The notes below the pieces were generated by a model. That model did not search any database. It worked only from the letters and a program-made list of their open reading frames with translations, and was not told the origin of the DNA. Both the position numbers and the translations under genes were made by a program. Source: Methanospirillum purgamenti (GTDB lineage: Archaea > Halobacteriota > Methanomicrobia > Methanomicrobiales > Methanospirillaceae). Taken from it: a DNA stretch of 64,000 nucleotides. Positions 61,166-64,000 of the stretch are shown one piece after another; position 1 is the stretch's first letter, and every line of letters starts with the position of its first letter. The stretch lies in NCBI RefSeq assembly GCF_018502485.1, contig NZ_CP075546.1. One strand, written 5' to 3'.

Positions 61166-62972
61166 GATCTACCACCACTTTCTTCTTTTCATCAACACCC
61201 CTGATGTCAATCATTCCATTCCCGGTTCCCGTATAGCTGAGCTTCCAGCCCTCACCGCCGGCAAGCCTCATCTGCCAGACTGCGGACTTGTCAGTTCCCA
61301 TCTCTTCAACAAAGACTGCCGGGGGTTCTGCGGTACTGACATCATCAGCGGTGATCACATACAGAGTCAGATCAAGGGCGTGGGATGTATAATTCTGAAT
61401 TGATACGTTCACGATCCCTTTATCGGTCCATTTCTTTGCAACCAGTCGTCGCATGATCTGGCCTTCAATCGGGGTGATATCTGGGACCGGTTTTTCAATA
61501 GTCTCCGCAACCTTTGTCGCAATCTCCGGGATGATCGCACAGATTGCCCGGGCACGCTCTTCTGAGAGTCTGCTTTTGTCTCGTCGTGAGAGGAAGGTCT
61601 TGAGATCACGGCCAAGTTCCTGCAGTGCAAGGGTTACCTCCCGTTCTATCTCTGGTATTGACGCGATGGCATCCTTGCTTTCACTGGTAAAGGGAACATT
61701 GGTTGAGGCAACATGAACCAGGATGAGGACCGGCCCGGTTGGTAGCCCTGACTGGCTGATATTATATGCCCGCCAGTTTACCGTGCTGATGCACCCGGTG
61801 ATGGCACAGGCTCCCTGCTGGTACATAAGGGGAACCCGGTTTGCAAACCGCATGATCCGGGCATTTCCTTCAGCCTCCAGTTTTCCTCCATACCCAAGGG
61901 CAGCCTCGACGATGAACGGGTGACCATGGTATACACTAGCCGGTCGTGTCCGTGCAGAACAGAAGTCGAACTGAAACTCTTTTTCAAGACCCTGCCTGAT
62001 GAGAACTTCCCCAATCGGTGAGAGGCACTGGTTTGCAGGTGGGGATGGGACTTTTGCCTGCTGCATGGCGGATTGCAGACGTGCTAGACCATCAGCATCC
62101 AGTTTATTGGCTTTTGTTGTCTCTTTGAGGCCGGCCAGTTGGATGATCTCATGGGCTGTCTTCTGGCCGACCCTAGAGAAACTGTTGATGAGAAATGGTT
62201 CAAGTGGCTCTTTCGAACCGGCTGCTATTCGTTTGAGTTCTCCAAGTTCAACTCCGTGCGGATGAGGGAGTATGGCCTGAGGGGGGATGATCGGTTCATC
62301 ACTGGCCCGGTCAAAGATGATTGCTTCCCCGTCTATCTCTACCCTGAGCCGGGCATGGGGGTTGACCACCGAGGTGTACCGCAGGTATTCAACCAGCCTC
62401 TTCCTGGCGGTGAGGGAGCTCTTAAACTCAATTTCTATTCTGGTCCCATGTACCCGGTCCCATGTGGTCTCTTCCCTTTTCAGGATCTCAGGCTCATTGG
62501 TCTCGGTTTTTATCTGGACCTGGAACCGGAATGCCGGACGGTCAGACCCGCACCGGGAGATAACAAGCGTCGGTCTGCCACTTGTCAGCTGGGCATAGAG
62601 GACGGCGGCAGATATCCCGATACCCTGCTGTCCGCGTGACTGCCTGATCTGGTGAAACCGTGAACCATAGAGGAGTTTTCCAAAGACATAGGGGATATTA
62701 TCCGGAACAATGCCCGGCCCGTTGTCCTCCACAACAACCTTAAAGATATCGCCCTCCATCCGGAAGATACCAAGATAGATATCAGGAAGGACTCCTGCTT
62801 CCTCACAGGCGTCAAGGGCATTATCAATCGCTTCTTTTACTGTGGTGACTATGCCACGGGTCGGGGAGTCAAAACCGAGAAGATGTTTGTTCTTCTCAAA
62901 AAATTCAGCAACACTTATACTTCGCTGTTGTTTTGCAAGATCATCAGCATGAGCAGGTTTTGGTGATGCCAT
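61152..62972 (-). CDS. top6B: DNA topoisomerase VI subunit B
   Basis: ATPase subunit of topoisomerase VI, 606 residues. GHKL nucleotide site with N-terminal EAIDNALDACEE, VVEDNGPGIVPD and GQQGIGISAAVLY; helix-two-turns-helix domain near 230-310; transducer domain with the switch lysine region; and a C-terminal Ig-like domain (about 520-606), present in the longer archaeal forms. Starts 4 bp after hisS ends and overlaps top6A, so the three genes form one operon. Confidence 0.96.
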   Translation of the reverse strand: MASPKPAHADDLAKQQRSISVAEFFEKNKHLLGFDSPTRGIVTTVKEAIDNALDACEEAGVLPDIYLGIFRMEGDIFKVVVEDNGPGIVPDNIPYVFGKLLYGSRFHQIRQSRGQQGIGISAAVLYAQLTSGRPTLVISRCGSDRPAFRFQVQIKTETNEPEILKREETTWDRVHGTRIEIEFKSSLTARKRLVEYLRYTSVVNPHARLRVEIDGEAIIFDRASDEPIIPPQAILPHPHGVELGELKRIAAGSKEPLEPFLINSFSRVGQKTAHEIIQLAGLKETTKANKLDADGLARLQSAMQQAKVPSPPANQCLSPIGEVLIRQGLEKEFQFDFCSARTRPASVYHGHPFIVEAALGYGGKLEAEGNARIMRFANRVPLMYQQGACAITGCISTVNWRAYNISQSGLPTGPVLILVHVASTNVPFTSESKDAIASIPEIEREVTLALQELGRDLKTFLSRRDKSRLSEERARAICAIIPEIATKVAETIEKPVPDITPIEGQIMRRLVAKKWTDKGIVNVSIQNYTSHALDLTLYVITADDVSTAEPPAVFVEEMGTDKSAVWQMRLAGGEGWKLSYTGTGNGMIDIRGVDEKKKVVVDLDRS

Positions 62973-62976
62973 AAAA

Positions 62977-64000
62977 TTATGCGGATGTCAGTTTCTCTAT
63001 TGCCTCATCGGCGGTGACCTTCTCCTGGGTTCCAGCCTTCAGGTCTTTGAGGGTAATGGTCCCGGTTGCAACTTCTTCCTTTCCGATGATGACCGCATAG
63101 TCTGCACTCTTTCCTGCAGCCTTCATCTGGGCAGAAAAGCTCCGGTCCATCAGGTCGGTCTCGGTGATGATACCATTCATCCTGAACTGCTCGGCTACCG
63201 TAAGAGCATAGTCCCGTCCTTCGCTTGTGGTGATGATCATCACCTGCGGCTGCCAGGGGATCCAGCTCTCCTCTCCCAGAGCGACCATCACCCGGTCAAA
63301 GCCGATGGCAAATCCGGCCGACGGGGTATCTTCTCCTCCAAAGAGATGGGCAAGACGGTACGCACCTCCACCAAGGATCTGGTTTTCGGCACCAAGCCCC
63401 TCGGCAAAGCATTCAAAGACGACCCCGGTATAGTAATCAAGACCCCGGGCAATGGCCGGGTTAATCTCGTACAGGATACCTGATGCATCAAGGATGGCAA
63501 ACATCTCCCGTATCCGTGCGGCCTCCGGGATCTCTCCGATGACTGCAAAGACATCATCAAGCGTCCGGGCACCACACAGTCGGATGAGGGGATCACAGAG
63601 TTGGTCCTGTCCGATATCGCGAAGGTATGTTACTGCGGCTTCCTCTTCCCGCTTATCGAGAAATGCCCGTATTTTTTTCTTGTCGCCATCGGCAAGATCA
63701 GCAAGGAGGGTCCGCATAAAAGAGAGATGACCAATGCGGAGAACAAACTTCACTCCTGCGGTCCTGAGAAGGTCATATCCGAGCGTGATAACCTCCGCGT
63801 CCCCCATGGCAGAATCTGCTCCGATAAGTTCTGCCCCGAACTGCCAGAACTGGCGGTATCTTCCCTTTTGTGGGCGTTCATACCTGAAACAGTCGGCAAA
63901 ATAGCACCATTTGATTGGCTTGTTAAGAGAACGCCCCTCTTCAACATACGTCCGGAGGACCGGTGCGGTCAGTTCTGGCCTCAGTGCAAGAGATCTGCCG
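62977..64000 (-). CDS. hisS: Histidyl-tRNA synthetase (5' end beyond window)
   Basis: Class II synthetase charging tRNA-His. The frame stays open to the window edge (the start lies beyond 64000), so about 341 codons are present. Visible motifs: SLALRPELTAPVLRTY and RYERPQKGRYRQFWQFGAEL (motif 2), the histidine-A motif ARGLDYYTGVVFE, GGGAYRLAHLFGG, GFAIGFDRV (motif 3), and a C-terminal anticodon-binding domain. The internal Met at 63807 is not the start. Lead gene of the hisS-top6B-top6A run. Confidence 0.97.
   Translation of the reverse strand, partial: GRSLALRPELTAPVLRTYVEEGRSLNKPIKWCYFADCFRYERPQKGRYRQFWQFGAELIGADSAMGDAEVITLGYDLLRTAGVKFVLRIGHLSFMRTLLADLADGDKKKIRAFLDKREEEAAVTYLRDIGQDQLCDPLIRLCGARTLDDVFAVIGEIPEAARIREMFAILDASGILYEINPAIARGLDYYTGVVFECFAEGLGAENQILGGGAYRLAHLFGGEDTPSAGFAIGFDRVMVALGEESWIPWQPQVMIITTSEGRDYALTVAEQFRMNGIITETDLMDRSFSAQMKAAGKSADYAVIIGKEEVATGTITLKDLKAGTQEKVTADEAIEKLTSA

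Noticed and set aside
1..64000. CRISPR array, rRNA, transposase or integrase genes
   Set aside because: No regularly spaced repeats, no rRNA-like stretch and no DDE, tyrosine or serine recombinase motifs were seen in any frame.

Overview
This window is chromosomal DNA from a methanogenic archaeon of the order Methanomicrobiales, most likely Methanospirillum or a close relative. Archaeal markers include topoisomerase VI A and B, RadA, an RPA-type single-strand binding protein, aIF1A, archaeal LeuRS, NOG1, CofH of coenzyme F420 synthesis and an FlaK-like prepilin peptidase. The genus is inferred from the mix of chemoreceptors, PKD, TPR and PAS/histidine-kinase proteins and from moderate GC, not from a comparison.

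Layout. 0.1-4.5 kb: acetate-type transporter, cofH, aIF1A, a decayed two-component gene and msrB. 4.6-5.3 kb: C-terminal remnant of a DUF4143 ATPase ending in paired palindromes. 5.7-16.5 kb: a tight one-strand type I restriction-modification operon with two different HsdM units (one free, one fused to HsdS), one HsdR, a DUF4062 protein and two AlbA_2/GHKL (Schlafen-like) proteins. 16.5-17.36 kb: gene-free, with a tRNA 3'-end-like remnant. 17.36-24.4 kb: a plasmid- or virus-like block: nuclease-fold protein, large primase-helicase, then small unknown, secreted and membrane proteins, a winged-helix regulator and a DUF3467 protein.

24.6-33.1 kb: PKD surface protein, two chemoreceptors, a duplicated-repeat membrane protein and an APH-like kinase. 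33.2-41.2 kb: housekeeping (dapL-lysA-RPA, radA with a doubled HhH domain, phosphoglycolate phosphatase, PRC-barrel protein, orphan DNA methyltransferase, HTH-CBS regulator). 41.7-45.3 kb: AT-rich TPR and secreted proteins. 45.5-50.1 kb: NOG1-like GTPase and an ABC export operon with a Yip1 protein. 50.2-52.7 kb: HepT/MntA module between 36-bp direct repeats, an XRE/DUF2178 pair with operator-like dyads, and a DUF3368/UPF0175 pair. 52.8-64 kb: CorA, DUF5611, leuS, PIN-ATPase-KH protein, prepilin peptidase, top6A, top6B and hisS (cut by the window end).

The strongest candidates for something new are the double-HsdM type I operon with embedded AlbA_2/DUF4062 genes, the primase-helicase element beside a tRNA-like scar, the toxin-antitoxin module bracketed by an exact repeat of a neighbour gene's 3' end, and RadA with two HhH domains and a possible internal start. 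No CRISPR array, intact tRNA, rRNA, transposase or integrase gene was seen.
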